54,482 nt of DNA. It comes from Micavibrio sp. UBA7657. GTDB lineage: Bacteria > Pseudomonadota > Alphaproteobacteria > Micavibrionales > Micavibrionaceae. The stretch is taken from assembly GCA_002483465.1 (NCBI GenBank), contig DLHX01000008.1:1-54482 (forward strand), given 5' to 3'. Position numbers and translations under genes: made by a program. Below the pieces are notes generated by a model that had not been told where the DNA came from, searched no databases, and was given only the letters and a program-made list of their open reading frames with translations. Positions 10,601 to 18,833 of the stretch are shown here, in pieces; position 1 is the first letter of the stretch; each line of letters starts with the position of its first letter.

Positions 10601-11413
10601 CTCCGGAAGGCGGGCGATACGTTTGCAATCCGCGCGCACGAAGTCGGCGAGCAGATGAAAGCCTCGCAACAGACCACCGAAAGCTACAGCCGCGACCTGA
10701 AATCACAGGCCGCCGCCGTTGCCGATCTCACCTCGCAATCCGCGCAGGAACTCGGCCAGGTGGTTTCGGTTCTGACCTCCAAGATGGACGATGTCGGCAA
10801 ATCGGCTGGCAATGTCATCAAGCAGGTCGAGAAAGCCGGTGACCGCCTCTCGACGGAATCCGAACGTCTCGTGCATGTTTCGAGCGCCGCTCTCGAAGCC
10901 GCGAAAGATGCTGCCGTTACCTTCGGTCGCCAGTCGGAATCGCTGTTCAAGGCATCGCAGGATGCCGCGCAGTTCGTCCGCGAGATCGAGGGCGCAGGCT
11001 CAAAATCCCAGCGCGATGCCTTCCTCACATCGTCGAAATTCATCATCGAAAGCCTGTACTCGCTCTCGGTCGATGTTTCGCGCCTTATGGACGGCGACAT
11101 TTCCGAAAAAAACTGGAAAGCGTTCCAGAAGGGCGACGTTGCCGCCTTCACGCGCCGCTTGGTTGCCCTCGGCGACGAATGGCCGGTCGACAAGGCTCGC
11201 GAGAAATTCGGCAAGGATTCCGAATTCCGCACCTTCGTCCAGCGCTATCTCCGCCAGTTCGAGGAAATGTACGATCAGGCCGTGGATACCGACCATGGGG
11301 CGCTCCTCAGCACCACCATCGGCTCCAGCGAAGTGGCAAGGCTGTACCAGTTCCTTTGCCAGGTCGCAGGCCGCGATTCCCGCCTTGGCCGCGAGAACCT
11401 GAAGGCTGCATAA
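7649..11413 (+). CDS. Giant membrane-anchored coiled-coil protein, TipN/GPR-like polarity candidate
   Basis: A 1254-residue protein with AAGGAG 9 nt before ATG 7649. Residues 1-95 are charged and Pro/Gln-rich. Two hydrophobic segments follow (about 98-125 and 135-155). Then about 950 residues of near-continuous amphipathic helix run from roughly 180 to 1115. This helix is rich in A, E, K, S and D with repeats of the apolipoprotein/methyl-accepting type (for example LTDEIEQRTASIDAKA). A compact C-terminal domain covers about 1120-1254, rich in aromatic residues and Arg. This layout matches alphaproteobacterial pole organisers (Caulobacter TipN, Agrobacterium GPR) in architecture. Homology is my inference, because coiled coils align with many things. 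No HAMP or ATPase motif is visible. Confidence 0.8.
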   Translation: MSELSALKKIPEIQSGDTQIDLKTDLRAERTKDLRKKASSIGGLKITSVSAAPAQPQPQSQPQAAKPKAEEKETFDLDEESVLVLSPAARVPMARIGVIIKAVYIAAGVLTAAWVVYSLGFIAVSGAANPNELGGMLAGMLAPPAMLWLLLSVLHRRSDVHQYSQALRTELQSLLFPSAETGQLINKDIERLCAQAAEISSASKTVLKSLQRARQGLRVEMRDFSGVSKKAEFHIDRLAESLQEKASKLKTLTDEIEQRTASIDAKARAGAEAWDQATLKILERAGEMESSLGKGADKILGAADKAGERTSDIESSLNKSYEGLNEIVDRVAERLKGLGSQFKDHTENLASVVGNVGSETERLAVMMTSGVENLEAVTDRTIDAMNRSTETIGQQKEALDLGAQSIAEQAEKIVGSIDVSIKKLDDAVEGVVQKTGDLSVRLDEKTVALHDVIKGITKEADGIEQAGEHAANKLGEALSVAVSGAESINSAVRRAMENVEKTSTNAKEQAESLMEQTHEKVVELNKAGENNLESIKSMVELLEKSRGSIAEVTESTQLNVTKLAATIEDQSEKLNLSAVSLSERVEKVRETLEGPVKELQAAVRNADERHEAIETILTRRVAELNEASEKASASAENIRTILRVQAQEISTLSGQVAGHARTINEQMTLQKDALSGQVSDCMQSVEKIAESLGVQAKNLHDVSGIAKDDVSTLRDEISTRCQEISEFTTKAFTQLVEIDESLNDKILLLRQQADTAADSILKVRESLVETAQDMEPVCEKALQGAESVNARFEALKAGFDVTATSNLSKLQQIGNVFDERLHALKSGSDDASRLLRTSSEDLRERVADIESASNSASDKMREIAQSIEGQSSDIHLLTDQALLKVEAIQKAINEQFQEFSASVGQAVAQLKDAGDEFVTNSRAVHDEAEKARESFELAGEQVREETRSLSEQAEDVTTRTETMATRVRREAEGLLESATESLSELRKAGDTFAIRAHEVGEQMKASQQTTESYSRDLKSQAAAVADLTSQSAQELGQVVSVLTSKMDDVGKSAGNVIKQVEKAGDRLSTESERLVHVSSAALEAAKDAAVTFGRQSESLFKASQDAAQFVREIEGAGSKSQRDAFLTSSKFIIESLYSLSVDVSRLMDGDISEKNWKAFQKGDVAAFTRRLVALGDEWPVDKAREKFGKDSEFRTFVQRYLRQFEEMYDQAVDTDHGALLSTTIGSSEVARLYQFLCQVAGRDSRLGRENLKAA

Positions 11414-11444
11414 GCATTTCCTGAAAAACGGTTGATTCCGGGGA

Positions 11445-11471
11445 CCAAAGCCATAATAATGGCTTTGGTTT
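11445..11471 (+). terminator. Rho-independent terminator after the coiled-coil gene
   Basis: A perfect 10-bp stem (CCAAAGCCAT at 11445-11454 with ATGGCTTTGG at 11459-11468) has a 4-nt loop and is followed by a short TTT. It lies 31 nt past the stop at 11413 and before the HAD gene, so it probably insulates the two. The T tract is short. Confidence 0.55.
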
Positions 11472-11506
11472 CAAGTGCTTCCCACAGGGTATCAAGTCAG
11501 GACTTC

Positions 11507-12448
11507 ATGAGCGCCATTGTTAAAACAAAGTTTTGTCAGGGCATTTCCGACATTTCAGACAGCTATATGGGTTTTATCATCGACCAGTGGGGCGTGCTCC
11601 ATGACGGCGAACGGCCTTATCCCGGCGTTCTGGATTGCCTGAAGGAACTCAAGAACCGTAACAAGCACATCATCATTCTGTCCAATTCCGGCAAGCGTTC
11701 CGAGCAGAACAAGGAACGCCTGAAGAAAATCGGCATCGGCCCGGGACTTTATGACGAACTCATCACCTCGGGCGAACTGGCCTGGCAGGGCATGAAGAAT
11801 CAGGACGACGGATTCTTTAAAGGTCTCGGCAAAAAGGTTTACATCATCAGCCGTGGCGGCGACCGCTCCATCGTCGACGATCTCGACCTCGAAGTTGTCG
11901 AGGACATCAAAAAGGCAACCTTCCTCGTCATCAGCGGCGCCGACTCGCCGGAAATGACTCTTGAAGATTATGAACCCGTTTTAAAAGAAGCCGCCCGCAA
12001 GCAGATCAAGGCGCTGTGCGCCAACCCCGACAGTCTTGGCGTCATGGGCAACCAGAACATCATGGGCCCGGGAACCCTTGCGCGGCGTTACCAGGATTTC
12101 GGCGGCGTCGTGCATTACATGGGCAAGCCGCACCAGCCGATCTTCCAGCATTGCATCCGCCAGCTGCAAGCGAAAGAAATTTATCCCGGCCAGACAATTG
12201 TTATAGGCGACACGATGGCGCACGACATTCTCGGCGGTAATCTCGTGAATATCGACACATGCCTTGTGAAATGCGGCCTGCACGCGCCGACTTTTGTGAA
12301 TGCCGCGACGCCGGGACAGGTGAACCGCGCGCTCACGCTGCTTGTGAATCAGTACAACAGTGTTCGCCCGAAATACCTTGTCGAAACCCTGAAATGGGGA
12401 CGTGCCCTTCCGGACCGCAAGCACAAGAAACGCGCGGTTAAGAAGTAA
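11507..12448 (+). CDS. HAD superfamily class IIA hydrolase (TIGR01459 type)
   Basis: A 313-residue cytoplasmic HAD protein. Motif I is DQWGVLHDG with the predicted nucleophile Asp26. The acidic residue expected two places later is Trp, as I recall for this alphaproteobacterial subfamily. The class IIA cap occupies the middle, and the GDTMAHDILGG block near residue 235 supplies the Mg-binding aspartates. I chose ATG 11507, because the 25 codons upstream include the terminator. Substrate is unknown; NagD-like sugar or nucleotide phosphates are possible. Confidence 0.88.
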   Translation: MSAIVKTKFCQGISDISDSYMGFIIDQWGVLHDGERPYPGVLDCLKELKNRNKHIIILSNSGKRSEQNKERLKKIGIGPGLYDELITSGELAWQGMKNQDDGFFKGLGKKVYIISRGGDRSIVDDLDLEVVEDIKKATFLVISGADSPEMTLEDYEPVLKEAARKQIKALCANPDSLGVMGNQNIMGPGTLARRYQDFGGVVHYMGKPHQPIFQHCIRQLQAKEIYPGQTIVIGDTMAHDILGGNLVNIDTCLVKCGLHAPTFVNAATPGQVNRALTLLVNQYNSVRPKYLVETLKWGRALPDRKHKKRAVKK

Positions 12449-12462
12449 TCATTAATTCAGGT

Positions 12463-13464
12463 TTATTTTTTGTCGCCGTTCCCGTTGCCATTATTGCCGC
12501 GCGGCAGGAACAGGCGCATTGCATCGCGGATCGTCGGCATATTGCGCTCGCACGATTCTTCACCCAGCGCGATCAATTCTTTCGCACGCTCGAACTCCAG
12601 CAACCCGATATGACCGATCAATGGCTTGATGTGAATATCCGGCGGGTCGGCAGCGAGACGTGAGCGCGTCATGCGATCCTGCATGATGCCAAGCGATGAA
12701 ATCATGACGCCGAATAAACTCGGGCTGTTCTGCTCGCGGCGGAACAGGCGGCGCGTTAGGCCAGTGCTGACTTTCTGTTGTTCTTCCGGCGGCACGTCCT
12801 TGTCATTGAACATGTCGAATCCTGCAACCGTCTGATAAGGCTGGCTGGGTTTTCCTGCTTTACCGATGATATCCGCGTGTAAGTCGACACCGATCGTCAT
12901 GCGCGCACCGAGCGCCTGGCACGCCGCGACAGGAACCGGATTCACAAGCGCACCATCAACAAGCAAGCGCCCGTTTCTTTCAACCGGCGGGAAAACGCCG
13001 GGCAGGGCGAACGATGCTGTCATCGCCTTCATAAGTTCCCCGCGCCGAATCCAGACTTCGTGACCGGTTTTAAGGTCAGCCGCCACCGTTACGAACGGAA
13101 TGGGCAGGTCTTCCATCATCGTGTCCTGGAAATGCTCCCTCAGAAGATTATTCAGACGGGAGCCGCCGATCATGCCGGCGCTGCGCACGCGGATGTCGAG
13201 GTAAGAAAGAATTTTGAGACGGTTAAGGGAAAGGGCCCAGTCTTCGATAACCTGCAGCTTGCCGACGAGATAGGCCGCGCCGACAACTGATCCGATAGAC
13301 GTTCCCGCGAGAATGGCCGGTTTAATTCCGTGCCGGTCCAGGCATTTTAACACCCCGATATGGGCGAAACCGCGGGCCATGCCGCCGCCCAAAGCCAGAC
13401 CAATACCTGGATTCGGAGCTGTTCCCAGATCCAGAATCCCTTTTTCACCACCACCGTTGCTCAA
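12463..13464 (-). CDS. Patatin-like phospholipase (RssA/YchK family)
   Basis: A 333-residue predicted Ser-Asp dyad lipase. The oxyanion loop GLALGGGMARG is at about 22-32, the nucleophile Ser56 lies in GTSIGS, and Asp170 lies in VDGALVNP. No signal peptide is seen, so it is likely cytoplasmic or membrane-peripheral. It converges on the HAD gene (14 nt apart) and diverges from msbA across 56 nt, so those two starts may share regulation. Substrate is not known. Confidence 0.92.
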   Translation of the reverse strand: MSNGGGEKGILDLGTAPNPGIGLALGGGMARGFAHIGVLKCLDRHGIKPAILAGTSIGSVVGAAYLVGKLQVIEDWALSLNRLKILSYLDIRVRSAGMIGGSRLNNLLREHFQDTMMEDLPIPFVTVAADLKTGHEVWIRRGELMKAMTASFALPGVFPPVERNGRLLVDGALVNPVPVAACQALGARMTIGVDLHADIIGKAGKPSQPYQTVAGFDMFNDKDVPPEEQQKVSTGLTRRLFRREQNSPSLFGVMISSLGIMQDRMTRSRLAADPPDIHIKPLIGHIGLLEFERAKELIALGEESCERNMPTIRDAMRLFLPRGNNGNGNGDKK

Positions 13465-13483
13465 TTGATTATCCTATTGAAAC

Positions 13484-13511
13484 TTGCAGATTTCCCTATA
13501 CTCAGTATAAC
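13484..13511 (+). promoter_or_regulatory. Candidate promoter of the msbA operon
   Basis: TTGCAG (13484-13489), a 16-nt spacer, and TATAAC (13506-13511) lie in the short divergent gap. Transcription would begin almost at the proposed ATG 13521, so either the leader is very short or translation begins at ATG 13533. Confidence 0.4.
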
Positions 13512-13520
13512 ACAGGAGCC

Positions 13521-15296
13521 ATGCCCAGAGATATGACTATAGCTGCTGCAGCGCCAAAGAATTCCAGTCTTAACCTTATGAAAAGGTTAATAAAAACTTA
13601 CATGAGCCCTTATGCGGGTTCATGGGCCTTTGGCATGGTTTTTATGCTGATCGAGGCCCTGATGACGGCGGCCTTGGCCCAGTTGATGCAGCCCCTGATG
13701 GACAGGGTGCTGGGCGGCAAGGAAACCAATCTTATCGTGCCTTTTGGCTTCACTATCCTGGCTGTTTTCACGATCCGGGGGCTCTCCAGCTATATGCACA
13801 GCATCATCATGAACAAGGTCGGCCAGCGTATCGTCGGCGACATCCAGAAAGACCTGTTTTCGCATTTCATGAGCCTCGACCTCGCATTCTTTCATGCCAA
13901 CCCGAGCGGCCAGCTGATTTCCCGCGTCGTAAACGACGTCAGCATCATGCGCATGGCGGTATCCGAAACGACCGCCGCGTTCGGTAAAAGCCTGCTGACG
14001 CTGTTCTTCCTTATTATTGTGATGATCGTGCAGGACTGGAAATTAGCAATTTGCGCGCTCGTGATTTTTCCTTTTGCCACTTTGTTCGTCGCCAATATCG
14101 GCCGCAAGATCCGCAAGGTTTCAAAAAGTATCCAGGGCGAAACCGCCATTCTTTCCGACCGGCTTTCGCAAATTTTTCAGGGCATCCGGCAGGTCAAAGC
14201 TTACGGCGCTGAAACATATGAAGGTGCGAAAGCAGGGGGCGCAATCGACAAGGTGCGTAACCTGATGGTCAAATCCATCCGCATCGGCAACCTCGCGACA
14301 CCCGTGAATGAAATCCTGATCGGCTCGGTCATCTGCAGCCTTGTTATTTATGGCGGCTACCGCATCGCCGACGGGACCATGAGCCTCGGTCAACTCGTCG
14401 CATTCCTGACAGCATTTACTTTAGCGTATGAGCCGATGAAAAAACTCGCGCGCCTGAATAACTCGATCCAGATGGGCATCGGCGCCGCCGACCGCGTCTT
14501 TGAAATGATGGACATGAAGCCGACGATTTTAGAAAATCCGGACGCACCCGATCTCGACGCTGCGAATGCGGAAATTAAATTCGACAATGTTTCTTTCCTG
14601 TACGACCAGAAAGAACAGCGCGCGCTTGACGGCATTTCATTCACCGCGCGGCCTGGCAAAGTAACGGCGCTCGTCGGTCCTTCAGGCGGCGGCAAAAGCA
14701 CCATCATCAATCTCATTCCGCGTTTTTACGATCCGCAGTCGGGCAGTATTTCAGTCAATGGCAGCGATCTGAAAAATATAACTATTAAATCCCTGCGCAG
14801 GCATATCGCGCTCGTGTCACAGGACATCACGATTTTCGATGATACGGTTGAGGCCAACATCGCCTATGGCGCGCCGGACGCGAGTGAAGATGACATACAC
14901 CGTGCTGCAAAAGCCGCCGCCGCAGACGCCTTCATCAATGAACTTGAAAACGGTTACAAAACCCGCCTCGGCGAAGACGGCGTAAAACTTTCCGGCGGCC
15001 AAAGACAGCGCATTGCTATCGCGCGGGCTATCCTGCGCAACGCACCGATTCTGCTGTTAGACGAGGCAACTTCCGCGCTCGACAATGAATCGGAAAAGGC
15101 CGTGCAAGCCGCGCTGCAGGAACTCGAAAAAGGCCGGACCACAATCGTCATCGCGCACCGCCTCTCAACCGTTCAGACCGCCGACCAGATTATTGTCCTC
15201 GATAAAGGACAAATCGTCGAGCAGGGCCGTCACGAAGAACTGCTGAAAAATAACGGCCTTTACGCCCGCATGTACAAAACCGGCCTCAGGGAATAA
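13521..15296 (+). CDS. msbA: MsbA-like lipid A/phospholipid ABC exporter
   Basis: A 591-residue half-transporter. The N-terminal ABC transmembrane domain has six helices (about 30-320). The nucleotide-binding domain carries Walker A GPSGGGKST (about 386-394), signature LSGGQRQRIAIARA (about 490-503), Walker B ILLLDEATSALD and the H-loop in IAHRLST. As a homodimer it would flip core-lipid A or phospholipid across the inner membrane. Multidrug export cannot be excluded, because the family is close. It heads a plus-strand series with a hydrolase, a CBS protein and a DUF192 protein. A CAGGAG ribosome site precedes ATG 13521; ATG 13533 is an alternative. Confidence 0.9.
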   Translation: MPRDMTIAAAAPKNSSLNLMKRLIKTYMSPYAGSWAFGMVFMLIEALMTAALAQLMQPLMDRVLGGKETNLIVPFGFTILAVFTIRGLSSYMHSIIMNKVGQRIVGDIQKDLFSHFMSLDLAFFHANPSGQLISRVVNDVSIMRMAVSETTAAFGKSLLTLFFLIIVMIVQDWKLAICALVIFPFATLFVANIGRKIRKVSKSIQGETAILSDRLSQIFQGIRQVKAYGAETYEGAKAGGAIDKVRNLMVKSIRIGNLATPVNEILIGSVICSLVIYGGYRIADGTMSLGQLVAFLTAFTLAYEPMKKLARLNNSIQMGIGAADRVFEMMDMKPTILENPDAPDLDAANAEIKFDNVSFLYDQKEQRALDGISFTARPGKVTALVGPSGGGKSTIINLIPRFYDPQSGSISVNGSDLKNITIKSLRRHIALVSQDITIFDDTVEANIAYGAPDASEDDIHRAAKAAAADAFINELENGYKTRLGEDGVKLSGGQRQRIAIARAILRNAPILLLDEATSALDNESEKAVQAALQELEKGRTTIVIAHRLSTVQTADQIIVLDKGQIVEQGRHEELLKNNGLYARMYKTGLRE

Positions 15297-15298
15297 AA

Positions 15299-16108
15299 AT
15301 GCGGATCACAAGGAAGAGAATGATTGATTATCTCATAATTACGCTTCTCGTTTATCTCGCATCGCTCGCTTATCTTTATTTCAACCAACGCAACATGATT
15401 TATCACCCTGACACCGCGCGGCCCGTGACGGTGAATGGTGTCCAGGATGCGAAAGTCTCAACGAAAGATAACCTGACGCTGTGGGGCTGGTTCCTGCCGC
15501 CGCAGGGCAACAAACCCGTCGTCATTTTATTCCACGGCAACGCCGGAAATTATTCGCACCGTATCTCGAAGGCGATGGCGATGAATGAACAGGGATACGG
15601 TGTCATCCTCGCCGAATATCGCGGCTATGGTGGCAACCCAGGCAAGCCGGATAAGGAAGGCCTGCTGAACGACGGGCGCGCCTGGATGGAATTCGCATTA
15701 GCCCAGAACCGCCCGGTCATCATTTACGGGGAATCGATCGGCTCGGCTATCGCCACCGCCATGGCCGCCGAAAATGACCCGGTCGGTTTAATCCTTGAGG
15801 CGCCCTTCGACTCGCTGGCCGGTGTTGCCCAGTCGATGTACCCGGTTGTCCCGGTAAGCCTGCTGCTGAAGGACAAATATGACAGCGCCGCGCTGATCAA
15901 AAACGTCAAAGCACCCAAGCTCTTCATCCATGGCGAGCGCGACAGAACAATTCCCATTCGCTTCGCCAAGGCGCTCTTTGAGGCTGCCAGCGAGCCCAAA
16001 AGCTTTGTTTCAATAGATTCGGCGGCTCATAACGACCTCTACGACCATGGCGCGGCATTGCATGTTTTGCAGTTTTTGAGCACAATAGAGGGCAATAAAA
16101 AGGATTAG
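15299..16108 (+). CDS. Alpha/beta hydrolase with N-terminal membrane anchor
   Basis: A 269-residue serine hydrolase of the YfhR/BEM46 type. One hydrophobic helix (about residues 10-27) precedes the fold. The oxyanion region is ILFHGNAGNYSHR, the nucleophile elbow is GESIGS near residue 145, the acid is in HGERDRTIP and the His is in SAAHNDLYDH. It starts 2 nt after msbA, so they are co-transcribed. An acyl-ester or thioester substrate is likely but unknown. Confidence 0.88.
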   Translation: MRITRKRMIDYLIITLLVYLASLAYLYFNQRNMIYHPDTARPVTVNGVQDAKVSTKDNLTLWGWFLPPQGNKPVVILFHGNAGNYSHRISKAMAMNEQGYGVILAEYRGYGGNPGKPDKEGLLNDGRAWMEFALAQNRPVIIYGESIGSAIATAMAAENDPVGLILEAPFDSLAGVAQSMYPVVPVSLLLKDKYDSAALIKNVKAPKLFIHGERDRTIPIRFAKALFEAASEPKSFVSIDSAAHNDLYDHGAALHVLQFLSTIEGNKKD

Positions 16109-16110
16109 CC

Positions 16111-16572
16111 ATGCCCAGCCATGCCGCCATGAACGACAAGTTTCTCACCGCTTCGCCCGGCGACAATGTCGGCGATACGCTGAAGGCGATGAAAAAGGCC
16201 GGGGCTGACATCGTCCCGGTCGTCGACGACAAGGGCGCGGTGATGGGCGTTTTCACGGTCGACATCGTTCTTGAAAATCTGCTGCCGGTTTCTGTGGCCA
16301 TGGCTGACGGCATCCAGCTTGATATCCAGATCGGCGCGGCACCTGGCATCGCCAAACGCCTCAATAAAGTTTTACCCTTAAGTGTCGGCGATCTGATGAA
16401 CCGGAAGTTCAATACCGTTTATCCGGAAACGCCGCTCTGGGAAACCGTCAACCAGATCGTGATGAATAACAAACCCGTGATCGTCGTCGATCCGAAATCA
16501 GGCAAGGCGCTCGGCGTCATCGACAGCCAGGCCGCTTTGGAAGAGCTCAACAAAATGAAGGACTCAGCATGA
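16111..16572 (+). CDS. Tandem CBS-domain protein
   Basis: A 153-residue protein made of two CBS motifs (about residues 8-65 and 88-145; ADIVPVVDDKGAVMGVFT and KPVIVVDPKSGKALGVI). Such stand-alone pairs bind adenosyl compounds and act as energy sensors, but the partner is unknown. It starts 2 nt after the hydrolase stop and overlaps the DUF192 gene by 4 nt (ATGA). Confidence 0.88.
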   Translation: MPSHAAMNDKFLTASPGDNVGDTLKAMKKAGADIVPVVDDKGAVMGVFTVDIVLENLLPVSVAMADGIQLDIQIGAAPGIAKRLNKVLPLSVGDLMNRKFNTVYPETPLWETVNQIVMNNKPVIVVDPKSGKALGVIDSQAALEELNKMKDSA

Positions 16573-17072
16573 TGAGAACTCTTTTCTACGCATTCATGGT
16601 TATAGCTGCATTAGGCGCTCCGGCCACCGTGTTCGCCAATGACGCGAAAAGCGAAACTGTCGAAGCCCAGTATCTCCCGCGCGATGTCATCACCATCGAA
16701 ACCAAAGCCGGGCAGGATTATATATTCGAGGTCGAAATGGCCACCGAAGGCGCCGACCAGGCGCGCGGTCTGATGTACCGCACCAGCCTGAATAACGACT
16801 CCGGCATGCTGTTTTTATTCCGCGGCGAGAGCCAACGGACCTTCTGGATGAAGAACACGCTTATCCCCCTCGACATGCTTTTCATCGCTCATGACGGGAC
16901 AATCCAGCATATCCACCATAACGCCAAGCCTCAGGACGAAACCCGCATTACCTCCGATACCGAAGCCATGGCCGTGCTGGAGATCAATGGGGGCCTGGCT
17001 GGCACGCTGAACATTAACGAAGGCGACAAGGTTCTTCACCCTGCCTTCCGTAATGTTCTTGCCCCGGAATAG
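16569..17072 (+). CDS. DUF192 family exported protein
   Basis: A 167-residue protein with a signal peptide (hydrophobic core residues 4-20, cleavage near VFA-N). The mature part is a DUF192 domain with the typical ARGLMYR, GMLFLF and TFWMKNTLIPLDMLFI blocks. The biochemical role is unknown. It overlaps the CBS gene by 4 nt and ends 34 nt before tRNA-Pro. Confidence 0.9.
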   Translation: MMRTLFYAFMVIAALGAPATVFANDAKSETVEAQYLPRDVITIETKAGQDYIFEVEMATEGADQARGLMYRTSLNNDSGMLFLFRGESQRTFWMKNTLIPLDMLFIAHDGTIQHIHHNAKPQDETRITSDTEAMAVLEINGGLAGTLNINEGDKVLHPAFRNVLAPE

Positions 17073-17106
17073 GGCTATCGTCTATAAGGTGGCATCTTCA
17101 CGGTAA

Positions 17107-17183
17107 CGGAGTGTAGCGCAGTCTGGTAGCGCATCTGCTTTGGGAGCAGAGGGCCGGGGGTTCGAATCCCTCCACTCCGACCA
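17107..17183 (+). tRNA. tRNA-Pro (anticodon TGG)
   Basis: A 77-nt cloverleaf. The acceptor stem is CGGAGTG with CACTCCG (17173-17179), the anticodon loop is TTTGGGA, the T-loop is TTCGAAT, and CCA is encoded. It follows the DUF192 gene by 34 nt and converges on the KamA-like gene. Confidence 0.97.
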
Positions 17184-17195
17184 TTTTCCCCTGAT

Positions 17196-18722
17196 TTAAG
17201 CCGCTTTCCTGAGCAGCTTCGTATAGCCTTCTTCGCCCAGAGCATTCATCAGCATCTGCAGCAGACCATCATACTTGTTGTTATCACGGCCCTTGCGGGT
17301 GTCGTACAGGATGCGGTCCTCGTAACCGGAGATCCACAGCGCCTCGGGATTGCTCTTGGCGATGATCAGGTCGGACTGTGATTCCGCCTCGTGCGGTGAG
17401 CGGTGGACGCGGAAGATCGTAAGCCCCTGACCGAACAATTCATTGAGCATCAACTGCATCACGCCGGGCATGGCCTGATCTTCAGCGATTTTAATCGGCT
17501 CGATAACGGAAACGACTTCCATCTTGCCCCATTCGGTCGAAAGTGAGAAGCGCGAACGGGCGGTATCGGACAGGCCCTTCATCGCATCGGTGTGAATGCG
17601 CCATGCTTTTTCGACAGGAACCGAAAACGCCTTGTGGCCCTGGATGTCGCGGCCCTGGAACAGGTATTTCGGCTTGATGCCCATGCGGCGGGATTCTTCG
17701 TGTAGGATGCGCAGCGATTCAACGTCATCGTTGACCTTGGAAATAATCGGCGTCTGCGTTTCAATTGTAACGTAAGGAAGCGACAGCATACGCTCGACGG
17801 CTTCCTTGCTCTTCGGCATCCACTGATAGCCCGGGCCGTTTTCATTCGGAATATATTTGCCTTCCGCATCGCGCATCAGGAATTCATCGGGGTGGCTGAG
17901 ATGCGACACGATGTTGATATGCATATGTGGGAATTGTTCGTGGATGATGGCGAATGTCTCCGCCAGCCCTTCATCAAGGCGCTCGGGCCGGAACGCGAGT
18001 TCCTTGGAGCCGATGCGAAGCAAATTCACTTTCGCCTGGCCCGCCGCGAACATATAGCGGTAGAGCAGGGCGTTGTTTAAAACCAATGGATCGCCACCGG
18101 ACAGCAGCAGTTCACGCACAGGATAGCGGCGCTCGCCGGTTTCAGAATCGATGCCGTTATTTCTCTCTAATGTCGTGTTGTAATTCAGGATGTAATCGCG
18201 AAGCTCTTCAGGCTTCACACTCGCCTTGCCGGTGTCCTTGTTGAACAGGTCGAGGCGGTAGCAGTAACGACAATGCGCTGAGCAGACCTGCGACGCGTAA
18301 CCAAGAACGATCTCGTCATATTTATGAAGCAGCTTGCCGTGATAGCCGTTATCGCTCGGCGTATAATTCATCTGGTTGGACGGGTCTTTTGCCCCTTCCA
18401 TGCTCAGCGTTTCATTCAGGCGCGGCAGGATCAGCGCGCCGACGGATTTGCTGGGCGGCATGGCGGGCACGAGAACATTGCCGTCCATGTCGCAGAGTTC
18501 TTCGCCCATTACCAAAGCTTGGTAATGCGGGTTGGTGCCGAACATCATGCGCTTGTCGACGCCGGCCTTCTGCATGTCGGCATATTCTTCATCGCCGTGA
18601 ATTTCAGTGAGCAACGCGCGAACCCGTTCATGCGTGAAACGGCCGCGCAAAGGACGAACCGGTTTCATGTTCGATTTAGGGACGCGGGGGTCGGTGTGGA
18701 TTTCGCCACCTTCTACTAACAT
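17196..18722 (-). CDS. KamA-family radical SAM protein (lysine 2,3-aminomutase-like)
   Basis: A 508-residue protein, longer than EpmB (about 340) and lysine aminomutase (about 416). The radical SAM cluster motif is C147-x3-C151-x2-C154 in CSAHCRYCYR, followed by the LLLSGGDPL motif typical of aminomutases. The glycine-rich PLP-lysine loop of classical KamA is absent. The corresponding segment reads FSLSTEWGKMEVV, whose Lys may bind PLP. The first 90 residues are a subfamily-specific extension. It could isomerise lysine or another amino acid. EpmA is encoded 13 kb away, but this enzyme looks too divergent to be assumed to be EpmB. Confidence 0.82.
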   Translation of the reverse strand: MLVEGGEIHTDPRVPKSNMKPVRPLRGRFTHERVRALLTEIHGDEEYADMQKAGVDKRMMFGTNPHYQALVMGEELCDMDGNVLVPAMPPSKSVGALILPRLNETLSMEGAKDPSNQMNYTPSDNGYHGKLLHKYDEIVLGYASQVCSAHCRYCYRLDLFNKDTGKASVKPEELRDYILNYNTTLERNNGIDSETGERRYPVRELLLSGGDPLVLNNALLYRYMFAAGQAKVNLLRIGSKELAFRPERLDEGLAETFAIIHEQFPHMHINIVSHLSHPDEFLMRDAEGKYIPNENGPGYQWMPKSKEAVERMLSLPYVTIETQTPIISKVNDDVESLRILHEESRRMGIKPKYLFQGRDIQGHKAFSVPVEKAWRIHTDAMKGLSDTARSRFSLSTEWGKMEVVSVIEPIKIAEDQAMPGVMQLMLNELFGQGLTIFRVHRSPHEAESQSDLIIAKSNPEALWISGYEDRILYDTRKGRDNNKYDGLLQMLMNALGEEGYTKLLRKAA

Positions 18723-18833
18723 CGCTAACTTTCTTTTTTGAAATCAGTGCGAGCTATGCAACGCAGGAATAAGTGTCGACGATGATGTAAAAAGAATTTT
18801 AAGTCAATTGTACTTGGGCAATTCGATTGTTTA

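Noticed and set aside
9653..10669. A 338-codon open frame on the minus strand
   Set aside because: It lies wholly inside the coiled-coil gene. Its long openness comes from the biased codon use of A/E/K-rich repeats on the other strand, and its product shows no fold pattern.
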